Shown: positions 11,955 through 22,954 of the stretch, piece after piece
Position numbering within the stretch: the stretch's first letter is position 1
Layout of the letters: the number at the start of each line of letters is the position of its first letter
Assembly (NCBI GenBank): GCA_009809945.1
Contig: WTPW01000017.1
Coordinates: 771,381 to 835,380, forward strand
From: Gigaspora margarita
Taxonomy: Eukaryota > Glomeromycota > Glomeromycetes > Diversisporales > Gigasporaceae
Length of the DNA stretch: 64,000 nt
Direction: 5' to 3'
Notes under the pieces: model-generated
Told to the model about the DNA's origin: nothing
Database searches by the model: none
Seen by the model: only the letters and a program-made list of their open reading frames with translations
Translations under genes and position numbers: made by a program

Positions 11955-12862
11955 GACTAAATACTTCATCATACTTACATCATAATTGGATAATTAATTT
12001 CTACATAAATATATAACCGATTACACACTTATGATCTCTCAATTATTGAACATGTGACTGTAACCAGGCTTATCTCATGTTTCGATCAGATGAATAGATT
12101 CAGAACAAAAACTACCTCAATGCTTATGTATCAAGCAGCTATTTATCAGAAGTTTGTGCGTACATGCATTCAAGACTATTTTTATCAGATGATTAAAAAT
12201 GACAACTTACTTACTTACTTATTCATTGTGAATTTATTTAATTTGACTATTATAAAAGCTTTATACTTAATATTGTAAGCAAAAAAAAAAAAAAAATTTA
12301 TATCAACATCAATCAATCAAAATTACCATCTGTTATGAGTGTGCCTGTTTTTAATTATCTGATTGGATAAATAAAGTGCCTTGACAAATAAAGAATATAT
12401 CATCGTATATTGCAACTAGTATTAGAGACTAAATACTTCATCATACTTACATCATAATTGCATAATTAATTTCTAAATAAATATATCACCAATTACACAC
12501 TTAGAATCTCTCGATCGATCAAACATGTGACTATAACTGGGTCTATCACATGTTTTGATCAGATGAATAGATTTAGAGCAAAAGCTACCTCGATACTTAC
12601 ATATTGAGCAGCTATTTATCAGAAGTTTGTGCATACATGCATTCAAGACTATTTTTATGAGACAATTAAAAATGACAACGTACTTACTTATTTATTCATT
12701 GCAAATTTATTTAATTTGACTATTATGAAACCTTTATACTTTCAACAATCAATCAAAATTACCATCTGTCATGAGTGTGCCCATTCTTAATTAACTGATT
12801 GGATAAAAAAGTGCCTTGACTAATAAAAGAATACATCATCATACATTGCAACCAGTATTTGA
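11955..12862. repeat. Tandem duplication, period about 472 bp
   Basis: The segment beginning GACTAAATACTTCATCATAC at 11955 repeats from 12427 with scattered substitutions. Both copies continue through TCAGAAGTTTGTGC and CATTCAAGACTATTTTTAT to ATTGCAACTAGTATT-type ends. A 74-codon open frame in copy 1 is interrupted in copy 2, so coding is unlikely. Confidence 0.85.
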
Positions 12863-15635
12863 TATCTGGTTGGCGATCATGCCTATGCATCAATTGAAGC
12901 TATATTAGTATCATGATTGTAAAGCCCACAGTATGAAAAAGTTTGCATACATACTAACACAAGATTAGCATAATAGCATGATAAAATATTGTAGGTTTCA
13001 GAAAATGTGCTCTTTTCCTATTTTAATCTATCTTTTCATAATATTGTTTAGTCATGCAATGTAATCTTTATAAAATTTGATTGGTTATATTAAATCAGCT
13101 AATTTTATAAGGATTATATTCATCGTGTAATACTGGATCATCAAATTTAATCTATGAATTAATAATCAATTCTGAGAATTGAAATAACCAATATTTTACA
13201 TCCTCAGTTATCATCTATAATTTTTCAAACTTTCATCCATTATATGCACTTTATAGATATTAAATTAACTGAAACATGGATAACATAAATAATATACATT
13301 AGTAAATTACAAAATATGTATCACTGAAATAGTAAGCTTTGCACAGAATTTTTACAGTAATACATATAAAATGTAATAATTCCAATGCAAACTAATTCAA
13401 CCACATATTGTGATTATTATAATAGTGAGCAAGTTTTGATGAAATTTTTTTACAGTGTTTCATGATACAGTAATTTCAATGCAAATTCAGCTTTAGCTAT
13501 GTATTGTGTGTTGAATAGGTTTATAAAGTATTTTTTATAGCAATTTATGAAAAATATATGATAATTCCAAGACAAGCTAACTTAATTTTATCCTTTCAAA
13601 ATAGCAAATTTTTTAACAACAAAACTCACGATAGAAATTATAATGATTCTAATGCAAACCAACTCTACCACATCAAAAATACAAGACAATTCCAATGAAA
13701 CCTACCTCAACTTTAAATAATACTGTGATCACAATTATTATGTAATGAGTTTTATAACTCACAATAATTCTAATATAATAATTCATACAAACTAACTTAA
13801 CCTTAATCATATATCATAGCCACCAAAATAATGAAGTTACAACAGAATTCTTTACTAAAAAATAATAATTTCAAAATAACTCAAACTTAACTACATAATT
13901 TAACAGGGGCGCCAATAGCACCTATTCTACTTTTGTAATGAATATAATAAAGATAATAAATATATTATATATATCCTAAATATTAGCTATATTAGATATG
14001 TAAATTATAACTATCAAAACTGTTAAGTCCCAAATGTCTAAAATGTCAGACATGTCTGTAATTAACTCTAATATCTAGGATTAATCAAAATGTCTGATAT
14101 TCTGTGTTAAAGTAGTGCAGTATTAGTTGACCAATAAGATTTGGGCGCAGTACATTGATTGTAAGGACCAATCACTCAGTTTTAACTAGCTTGGGCTAGA
14201 ACAGTCCAATTGGAATGATTTTGGTACCATTCGAAAGCTTGATTGAGATGGTCACAATAGTGGTTGTTTGATCAAATTCTGATCACTAGATTAGGAATTA
14301 TCATTAGTGTATATTCAGGCATTTTTAAAGGTCTAATACCATTATTAAATTTAAACTTTTTTTAAACAAGATTTTTTCAAAATACAATAAAGATTTTATC
14401 ATTATTTGAGAAAATAACATATTGAATATGTGGAGCTATGTATTGTACTTTAAGCTATCCATATATGGATCATTACAAAAGCATTTACTCCTAAGCATAA
14501 AAAAGAAGAAAACTATAACACATAACTTAACTACTACTTAACTTAATATATGGGCAACAATATGAAAATGTTAATGAAGAAGAATTTGATAGTTCAGTTA
14601 GCAATAATGATAAAATTCAATCTAGTGGTTCCTGACATTATTGGCAATATGCCCATTATCAATTTCAGAAAAAAATGCAGATAACCAAGGAAAAAGAAAG
14701 AAAAAAAGTAGAGAAAAAATAATTAAGCAGCAAAAAGACACTAAAAATAAAATAAATGTAGATTAAAGTTTAATCAAATTAATTTATTACTAGCTACTAA
14801 TACTATTGGTCTTTTTCAAAAAGTTTGAGTAGCAATCTTCTTATTATTAGATAAATTATAGTCCTATTATCAGATTTAGATTGAATACAACAATATTGTA
14901 TTTCCAATTTGAAGGCTTTAAATAGGATAATACATTTGAAGAAAGAAAAAAGTCTTTTGAACTACTACAAAATCTATATGATCCCATGAAAAAGGATTTC
15001 CAATCCAGAAATATGAGTATGCAACAACAAATAACTTTTTATAATTATTCTGATAATAAAAATTTTTTAAAGCTTTAAAAATCAAGTGGGTAGTAATAAG
15101 TTTGTAGCTAAGGATGATAAAGTTTTATGTTATATAAGAATTTAGCAAATTAATATTAATTAGAATTCTTTAAAGTAGTGAGATATAAATAAAAGTGAGT
15201 TTCTGTTCTATCATGTCTTGTACAGAAGTATTTGTCAATTTCAACTACTTCTGTGCCTAGTGAGAAGTTGTTTTTAACTGCTAGTAATTATATATCTGCA
15301 AAATGTATTTAATTATCTCCAGACTTGGTTAATTAGTATTATTTTTAAAAAAAATTTATTATTTTGATATATTCAGATCTAAAGGACTATAAAATTAGCT
15401 CAATATTGTTATCCTAAACTAAATATTAAACTTCTTTTAGAAAATAGTAAACAATTCCAATACAGAATAATTTTATATAATTTTAAATTTAGATAATAAA
15501 TATCAAATATCTTATACTATCTATTAGCAAAGTATCATATACCAGCTATCATTATAAGTTATATTTATGAAGCCTGTTATATTTAAAACAGGTTTTATTC
15601 TATAAGTATTAAATAAATATAAACATATTGGTTTA
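12863..15635. other. Repeat-derived DNA, no gene recognised
   Basis: At 13310-13900 the motif AATTCCAATGCAAACTAACT recurs in a degenerate, roughly 100-bp pattern. At 14540-14720 a plus-strand frame reads EEFDSSVSNNDKIQSSGS followed by a stop; this could be a scrap of a hAT transposase N-terminus, but support is weak. 15567-15635 resembles 17547-17620 and marks the left flank of the element at 15636. Confidence 0.4.
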
Positions 15636-16615
15636 CAATGTTGTCACTGGACAGCATTGGACAATAATTTGGACAATTTTGGACAATTTTAAACAATTAA
15701 ATAAAGTAAAATTACTTAAACTTTTAATAAGATAACCTATTTTAATTTTAACTAGAATGTGTTTAGTACCTAAAAAAATATATAGTTATATAATTTTTAG
15801 ATAGATTTATTAATTATTAAAGCTTGAACTAGAGGTCTTTGTGGGTTGGGTTGAGTTGGGTTTGGGCCTGATCTGAGTTAGACCCACATGGGTCAAAACC
15901 TGGCTCAGATCTGACCTGCCTTATATCAAACCTAACCTGGGTCTGACCTGCCTCATATCAAACCCAACCCAGGTCTGACCCAACCCAATTCAACTCAGGT
16001 TAAACCCAGGTCAATAATAGTTGCTACATAGTAAAGTTTAAATTTTACTATATAAATCAATAATACTCGCTTAAGAAACTTGTTGGGAGATCAAAATGCA
16101 CATATACTGAAATTTAAATCCAAATCAGAGAAAATTTTATTAGTTGACTTTTAATTTTTATATTCAACAAATAAATTACAATCTTTTTAAAAAATATGTT
16201 CAATGAACATAAAATTTAAAGTCAAATAATAAAAATTTCTCCAATTTGAATAAAAATTTTGTGTATATGCATTTTGTTCTCCCAAACAAGTTTACTTAAG
16301 CAGAATTTATTGAAAATTTTAACTTTACTATGTAGCAACTACTTGTGATCATTGTATATAAACTGATCCAGGTTGGACTCAACTCAGGTTTTCTCTAACC
16401 CAGGTCTTACCCAACTTGGTTTTTCTCTAGCTCGGGTCTGACCTGACCTGCATTTGATCTGACCTGACCCAGATTGGGTCAGACCTGAGTTGGAATGGGT
16501 CAGACCCAAGCCAGATAAGACCTCTAGCCTAAACAAGCTTTGGATAATCTTGGACATTTGAACAATTTTGAATGTAAACAAGCCAAAAAAGGCTATGGAC
16601 AGTTATACAACACTG
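15636..16615. mobile_element. hAT-like non-autonomous element
   Basis: The termini CAATGTTGTCACTGGACAG (left) and its diverged inverse ending CAACACTG (right) form the ends, with GGACAATTTTGGACAATTTT-like repeats just inside. Flanking octamers TTGGTTTA and CTAGTTTG match at five of eight positions. The related sequence at 17547-17625, which reads ACTGGTTTGTACATAC where this element is inserted, resembles the empty site. A large palindrome fills the centre. Confidence 0.6.
15829..16527. repeat. 700-bp palindrome
   Basis: Two arms of about 340 bp meet near 16180. Matching pairs from outside in are CTAGAGGTCTT, GGTCTGACC-type runs, TTGCTACATAGTAAAGTT with its inverse at 16325-16345, and CTTGTTGGGAGATCAAAATG with its inverse at 16270-16300. 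The outer thirds consist of degenerate GGGTCAGACCTGACC motifs. Left and right arms differ by scattered substitutions and small indels. No ORF. Confidence 0.8.
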
Positions 16616-16631
16616 CTAGTTTGTATATAAT

Positions 16632-17008
16632 GGAGGCAGGGTATTGTGAACAGAGAGGTATTGTGGTTAGGCAAGATATCTTATAATCCTGTAATTGGAA
16701 TTGGATAATTTTGGTACTATTTGATTCATCTCTTTGAGACGAATTGAATAGTATAAAATTTATCCAATTCTAATTACTAGAGCACAAGATATTATAATTT
16801 ATACAAAATATAAGTTTTTGTATATATTATTAAATATGCAAATTTTTCTATTTTAACCTTTAATGATCTTGGGATCCCATAATTGGATTTTAATGATTTT
16901 GTACTTGTTAGAATCGTCTCACTGAGATGGTCATTTTGGTAGTAAAATCATCCAAAATGGACTAGTAGATCAAAAATTATTCGCTATGTTCACAATATTC
17001 CCCTCTCC
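16632..17008. mobile_element. TIR element with palindromic cores
   Basis: GGAGGCAGGGTATTGTGAAC at the left pairs with the inverse of GGAGAGGGGAATATTGTGAA at the right. Inside are two palindromes centred near 16737 (ATTGGATAATTTTGGTAC with its inverse) and near 16924 (GTCTCACTGAGATGG). No coding sequence; the superfamily is unclear. Confidence 0.65.
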
Positions 17009-18138
17009 TCTAAAATTTAGTTTTTATATACATTTGTATACTAATTATTTATATCTAAAATTATATATGTAAAAAGATTTTTTTGCAGTAATTTATTTCT
17101 TATTAAGCATAGTTCAAATAATAAAAATTATATAAAAATCTATTTGTTTATTAAAAAGTTTTGCTAGTAAGAACCATAAAATGTCCATAATACCCCCATT
17201 TTTCTTATATAACAATAAGAAATTGCCAAAAATTTGAGTATGTAAATTAAGGTGCTTGAATATATCTTAAAATTACATGAACTTGAACCTTAAATAAATA
17301 TTTATCCCTAGTTCTTATTTATTCTTCTATATTATTTTTTTCTCCAGATTTCAGATTCAGGTTAATCTAGGATTTCATAATTTATATTGATTATATATCT
17401 TATTTTACTTTTTTAATAATATATAAATTTTAAACTATTTAAACTTAGTTATAAACAAAGAGTAAAAGCTGCTAGGTAAAAAAAAATTCTATATGATCTA
17501 ATGAAGAAGTATAGTATGCAAACTACTATTAAAAGTCATGTTTTTAATGCCTGTTATACTTAAAACTGGGTTTATTCTACAGTATAAACTTTTAATAAAA
17601 ATAAACATACTGGTTTGTACATACTGTACAAATAAGAAAAAAACTATCAAAAAAATTGAGCATGTAAATTAAAGTAACTTAAATATATCTTAAAATCACT
17701 TGAACCTGAATCTTAAATAATTTTTATTCCCAGTTCTTATTTATACTATTATAAAATAAGTTTTATTATTATTTTTTTTATTAATTTTATTATTATTTTA
17801 TTATTAATTTTCTTAATATTATTTTTTATTATTATTGTATTTATATTTTATTATTAGAATTGTATTAATTTTGCTATAAAAGGCTTAGTTAAAAGTATGA
17901 ACAAAATGGCTACTATTTCTATCATTTTTACTATAGTGCAAACAACCTAGTCCTGACAAATAAAATTGAGGACATTCAAATTGCTAATCCTTCTTCAAAA
18001 AGAATAGGAACCAAAAAATACTATCTTAAAATATTAAATCAAAACAAGCTGAACACTTCTATAGTTTTTAATTTTTTTTAATTCTATTTATAAAAAAGTT
18101 ATAGCAGGTTGAAGTTATAGTATTTTTATAATTAAATA
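17009..18138. other. Direct-repeat modules, no gene
   Basis: A module of about 110 bp (AATTTGAGTATGTAAATTAA through TAGTTCTTATTTAT) at 17218-17325 recurs at 17641-17750. Another, with CAGATTCAGGTTAATCTAGG, near 17340-17420 recurs at 19898-19980. 17547-17625 resembles the left flank of the hAT-like element at 15636. Confidence 0.6.
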
Positions 18139-18340
18139 TAAAATTTGGCCACCCTATATATTATTAAAACAAGCAATTTGGCCGCCCTATGTATACTAAA
18201 TTTGGCTGCCCTATATATACTAAATTTGGCCACCCTATATATACTAAATTTGGCTGCCATATATATATTAAATTTGACTGCCCTATATATACTAATTTAT
18301 GTCTACTAATTTGGCTACTAAATTTGGCTACCCTATATAT
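18139..18340. repeat. 24-bp tandem repeat
   Basis: Degenerate units of AAATTTGGCTGCCCTATATA plus TACT recur about seven times. Related AAATTTGGC units form a second array at 19283-19400 on the other side of the palindromic element. Confidence 0.85.
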
Positions 18341-19187
18341 CACTATAGTGTAAATGTGGCATGCATACATATAAAAATATTTTTTACTAAGTTAACGATG
18401 TATGCCCACTAATTGAAAGTTGTAGAGCTCATCGAGACGCATTTAACAGTGGTTAGATCATCCAAATTGACCCAGTGAATGGCAAAATATCATCAAAAAA
18501 TGATTGGACGACTATATAAAATCTCTATGTAAATTATATAAAGACTTTATATAGTCATCCAATTGTTTTCAATAATACCTTGCCACTGGGCTGATTAGAA
18601 TGATCTAACCACTGTTGGATGCATCTTGATAAGCTCTACAACTTTCAATTAGTGGGCATATGACATTAAGTTAGTAAAAAATATTTTTATATGTATGCAT
18701 GCCTAGGGATGGGTTCAGTCAGTTACAGTCAGTTTCATCAGTTATTATCGACTATAGGCATATAGCTAGCTAAGTGTGGTCAGTTATACTGGCTAATAGC
18801 TGACTATAGTCGATCAAGTAATTTACTATGCAAAGATGTAGATCCAGTCTTTCTGAGTCTAATAATGGTTAGATCATCAAAATTGGTTCATTGGTTCTTG
18901 AGATAATTGAGATTAAAGCATGAAAATAAGAAATGACAAATTTACAGTTATACAAAAAATCATATTTTGTGTATAGTCGATCATGTATAGTATTTATGGG
19001 ATCTTCTACTTATCAGGTGATTTGTGTCGATTTGTTTTGAAATCTGGCATTGGCTATAATTTAGTCAGTTTACTAAGCCCCTCTCCTCTGACTGACTAGA
19101 ATTGGTTATGGCTATAGCCGGTCACAAATAGCTATAACCATAACTGCACCATCTCTATGCATGCCAGCCACATTTACACTATAGTGA
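18341..19187. mobile_element. Palindromic element split by a hAT-like insertion
   Basis: The left arm starts CACTATAGTGTAAATGTGGC and the right arm ends with its exact inverse. Long inner arms (GTTGTAGAGCTCATCGAGAC, ACAGTGGTTAGATCAT) pair across a centre near 18525-18545. The right arm is interrupted between 18703 and 19158 by another element. Without it the palindrome would be about 390 bp. No ORF. Confidence 0.8.
18704..19157. mobile_element. hAT-like MITE with 8-bp duplication
   Basis: The exact octamer TGCATGCC flanks the element (18696-18703 and 19158-19165). The ends are TAGGGATGG and the inverse of TAGAGATGG, both fitting the YARNG terminus of hAT elements. The left arm of the host palindrome shows the site without the insertion. 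Interior motifs such as GTCAGTTACAGTCAGTTTC repeat in both orientations; no transposase. Confidence 0.85.
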
Positions 19188-19282
19188 TTTTCAGTGATTT
19201 GCATTATGTTATACTACAGATAATCTCTGATTAACTGGGTAACTATCAATTAAAGTAATTTGCATGTGTCAATATAATAAAA

Positions 19283-19400
19283 ATATCAAATTTGGCCATA
19301 TATAATGAAAATATTAAATTTGGCTGCATATAATGAAATATCAAATTTGCCTGCATATAATGAAAATATCAAATTTGGCTGCATTATATAAATTTCAGAT
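19283..19400. repeat. 28-bp tandem repeat
   Basis: About four units of GAAAATATCAAATTTGGCTG plus CATATAAT, related to the AAATTTGGC array at 18139-18340. Confidence 0.8.
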
Positions 19401-19447
19401 TTGGCCACTAGAAAATTCTATTTGTTGGGACTAGGTTGTTCGAACTG

Positions 19448-19577
19448 TATTTCTACCATTTCTACTATTTCTACCATTTTTACCATTTCTACTATTTCTA
19501 CTCTACCATTTCTACCATTTTTACCATTTCTACCATTTTTACTATTTCTACCATTTCTACTATTTCTATTTCTAATG
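19448..19577. repeat. TTCTACCAT-type microsatellite
   Basis: Interrupted runs of TTCTACCAT, TTCTACTAT and TTTTACCAT. The open frames through it on both strands are compositional artefacts. Confidence 0.85.
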
Positions 19578-20788
19578 ATAAAAAGATATATAAACCCTAG
19601 TTTTCTGCCCTTCTGTACAATAGACACAGATTTCTCTCTCCTCTCCTCTAATATTTAGAAATAGTTATCTATCTTGAATATTGTATTATAAATAAGTAAA
19701 ATATATTTTTGCCAAATAAATACTCTCTTATTCTTTGATAAATAAATATACTAAACCACTCTAGTAAAGTAATATTCCACTTGCACACCACTTTCTATCT
19801 TCTCTGACCCTTATAAAATCCCTGTCACTGTGTGTTGTATTGCAAGTACTATACTGAAGGCTATAGTTACTTGTAAAAATACTTCTATACTATTTCTTGT
19901 AGATTTTCAGATTCAGGCTGATCTAGAATTTTTATAATTCTTTTTGATTATATATCTTTTTTTACTTTTTTAATAGTTTAGATTTACCAGTACTAGATTT
20001 AGTCAATCTTGTAAGCTAAATTATTTGTTAATTTCATAATTCACTACTTTATTAAATATTATTTTAAAATATTTAAAATGATGCAATTCTATAAAAATAG
20101 TTTGATGGCTTTAAATAGTTTTTTGAATATTATAGAATTCTTTTTGTTTCTAAAAATATTAGTTTAAGCTAATTTTATATAGTAATTACTAGTTATCTTA
20201 GAAGATTCTATTTATAAAAATTTTTTTTATTAAATAAATTCATTTAAAATTATAATAAAGATATAAAGATAAGATCAAATATGAAGTTTGTTTGAAAATT
20301 AAATTAATATATAAGAAAATTTAAGTTTAAAGTTTTTACTAAAAATTATTATATAAATATAAAAAAATAGATATAATTTTTTTAAAATTTAGAGTAATAT
20401 AACTTATTATTAACTAAATTGGTATTAGAGAATTTTTGTAATTATAATTAGAAGATAAAGTTTTATAACTTCTAATTAAAATTTAAAAATTTTAATCAAT
20501 AAAAAATTTTTTTAATTCTAGTTAAATTTATATAGCTAAATATTAACTTACTATAAATAGTAATAATTTATATTAATTAAAAAAAAGCTAATAATATAAA
20601 TAATAATTATTACAATATAACTAATAATAACCTTTTAATAAATAGTTTTTACTGATGTTTATATAATGAAACTTATAATCTGCAAAATTTATTAGTAAAT
20701 TATAGTTATAATTAATCTTAAGAGGTGTACTAAATTTTAGTATGGCAAATTATAAAAAAAATACAAGGTTTAAAAAAGATGATTGCTA
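19578..20788. other. Very AT-rich DNA, no gene recognised
   Basis: The segment near 19898-19980 repeats the module seen at 17340-17420. The rest is A/T runs without supported features. Confidence 0.5.
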
Positions 20789-21025
20789 TTTGTACACCAT
20801 GGGTATGTACACACATGTATTGATATCTTAAAATCCTGATTATATAATAGCTTTGGGGTTCTAACAAAAAATATTTCTCACAAAATTTTAGTAAAAACTA
20901 TAACCTCCTCTAACCCTAAGCTACTCTCACCCTAACCTTAAGCTATACTAATTATTCATTTATAATTTATATGTTAAACAAATTCATAAATCAATTAGTA
21001 TGTGTGTATATACACCTGGTGTAAA
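20789..21025. mobile_element. TIR element (MITE)
   Basis: ATTTGTACACCATGGGTATG at the left pairs with the inverse of AATTTACACCAGGTGTATAT at the right, giving about 30 bp of imperfect terminal inverted repeat. CACACATG and its counterpart lie next to it. No ORF and no clear target duplication. Confidence 0.65.
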
Positions 21026-21071
21026 TTAAGAAATTTTCTTAAAAAAATTTTTCTTGCAATAATTTTATTAA

Positions 21072-21448
21072 GAGAATTTCTAGGCATCTCTGGTCAGAGA
21101 TGCCTAACAATAATATTTCTGACCTAAAAGTCAATTAAAATGCAAAATAATCACATGATAGCTGTTTTGTGTAGCATAAAAGATGATTGTCACAGATCAG
21201 TCCAACAAAACAAAAACAACAACAAAAAGTGTGAAAAAAATAAAAAATGTGAAAAATATCAAAAACAGCTATCTAAACCTATTGCGGGGCACTAATTAAA
21301 AGTGTCAAGAAGGCGATTTTGCTTATATAACTTGCCCTTGCCTAACCCTATATGACTTTAACCCTAAATAAGTTAAATGATTGGACATAGTTTTGAGCCA
21401 GAGATATATAAGCTAAACATCTCTGACCAGAGATGCTTAGAAATTTCC
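21072..21448. mobile_element. Mutator-like MITE with perfect 9-bp duplication
   Basis: The termini GAGAATTTCTAGGCATCTCT and GGAAATTTCTAAGCATCTCT are inverted repeats extending about 33 bp. Each end contains its own small palindrome (GCATCTCTGGTCAGAGATGC). The 9-mer TTTTATTAA stands immediately outside both ends (21063-21071 and 21449-21457). A 9-bp duplication is typical of Mutator-like elements. The 377-bp interior is non-coding. Confidence 0.85.
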
Positions 21449-22696
21449 TTTTATTAATAATATTAAAATAAATAATGCCAAACTATTTTTAATATTTATC
21501 AGTTTTTGTATATAAAAAAATTAAACTTTTTAATTATTTATATTTTTTATGAGTTTTTACAAATGTACTAAATTTAGTACAAAAAAGTAAATCCAATCCA
21601 TTAATAATATAGTAATTTTAAACTATTTAAACTATTAGTTACAAAAAAGAGCAAAACGCTCTGATTAAAAAAAAAAAAAAAAAAAAGAGAGAAAAAGAAA
21701 TAGAACAAAATGAAGATGGTTTGTAATTTGTGAGGTTATCAGTTTACTATAACTACAATAACAACAGTTTATTAATTCAAGGATTATTGATCATTTGGTA
21801 TTATTACTAGAGCTAACACTTCTACTCTAATTTCAAAGATTATCACTCTGCAACGTTGAACTCTAACTGAGTTGTTAATTCTTCACTTTTGTATCTTATG
21901 AATCTTTAATCTTTTGTATCTTATGAATCTTTAATTTTTTGCATCTTTTGATTCGTAATCAACACTCCTTCATAATACTATTTACTAAAAATAGAACCAT
22001 CAATATATGTAAAAATATAAAATAAAACTAGAAATTGAGCACAACCCACATTCATCTTGCACTATGTCAATTCTGTCTATCACAATATACATATGTAACT
22101 ATTAAGAGGGAGAGTGTATAGTTACTAGGAGGTAAGTTTTTGATTTATTCTACATGTCTCTCTTTATCGAAGTCAAATTCATTCTTTTTAATACATTTGA
22201 ATTTAATATACGACATCAATGTGTTATTTGGCACATTAACATGTTGTTTAACTAAGCCTAACACATTGATGTGCTATTGAGAATGTTATAATCTGTGCCC
22301 TTAACATGCATACATAACAACACATTAATGTGTTATAAAGATGTTACAAAAAGGGGTGATTATATGTAATCATCAAGTTTACACAGATTTTGACTAACGT
22401 TTAATGAATTATACAAAGATGAAAATGAAAGTTATCTATGCGAAATAAAGAAGGTCTATATTCAAAGGTAGGGGGTAAACTAATCAGGAAATCGAATCTC
22501 TAATATCATAATTTTGAATTTGTGACAGTACATTGTTATGTTTTCTAAAATATTATACCAGGAACAGAGTTCATAAACTTGGTTAAATTATGATATTTGC
22601 AATTTAATTTCATTTCAGTCAGTGAGTATAAATAATATCAAGTGTCTAAAAAAAATTAGTTATAACAATTTTTACTTTTAACTTTATTCGTAATAA
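21449..22696. other. AT-rich DNA, no gene recognised
   Basis: Contains a poly-A run near 21668-21686 and CAATGTGTTATT/AACACATTGATGTG inverted motifs near 22218-22330. No supported coding sequence. Confidence 0.5.
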
Positions 22697-22951
22697 GGCT
22701 GTTCGAAATTACAATTTCGTTTAACGTTCTCCCCCCCACCAGCTCTAAGAGCTCCCCCCTAGAATTAAACAGGCCAATCAGAACGCTCATCTCGTCTTAG
22801 GATTCCAATAAGTCACGTGCTTATAAGTCGACCAATAATAATGTGTTTATTTTTTGCAATTTTAATATGTTTGTTTAATTTGACCCCCCTCCCCCCACCA
22901 CGCTTAAGCTTCTTAAGGGAACGTTAAACGAAATTATAAATTCAAATGGCC
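22697..22951. mobile_element. PIF/Harbinger-like MITE
   Basis: TAA flanks both ends (22694-22696 and 22952-22954). The terminal repeats GGCTGTTCGAAATTACAATT and the inverse of GGCCATTTGAATTTATAATT continue into a shared TTCGTTTAACGTTC. A 3-bp TAA/TTA duplication and a GGC start are characteristic of PIF/Harbinger. The interior holds C-rich runs (CCCCCCCACC, CCCCCCTCCCCCCACC) that stand out in this AT-rich DNA. Confidence 0.8.
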
Positions 22952-22954
22952 TAA

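Noticed and set aside
12054-12278. 74-codon frame in the 472-bp duplication
   Set aside because: The second copy has a stop in the same frame, so it is not conserved.
14540-14720. hAT transposase N-terminal remnant
   Set aside because: The stretch SNNDKIQSSGS is suggestive, but it is short, followed by stops and without a zinc-finger signature; kept only as a note in the region entry.
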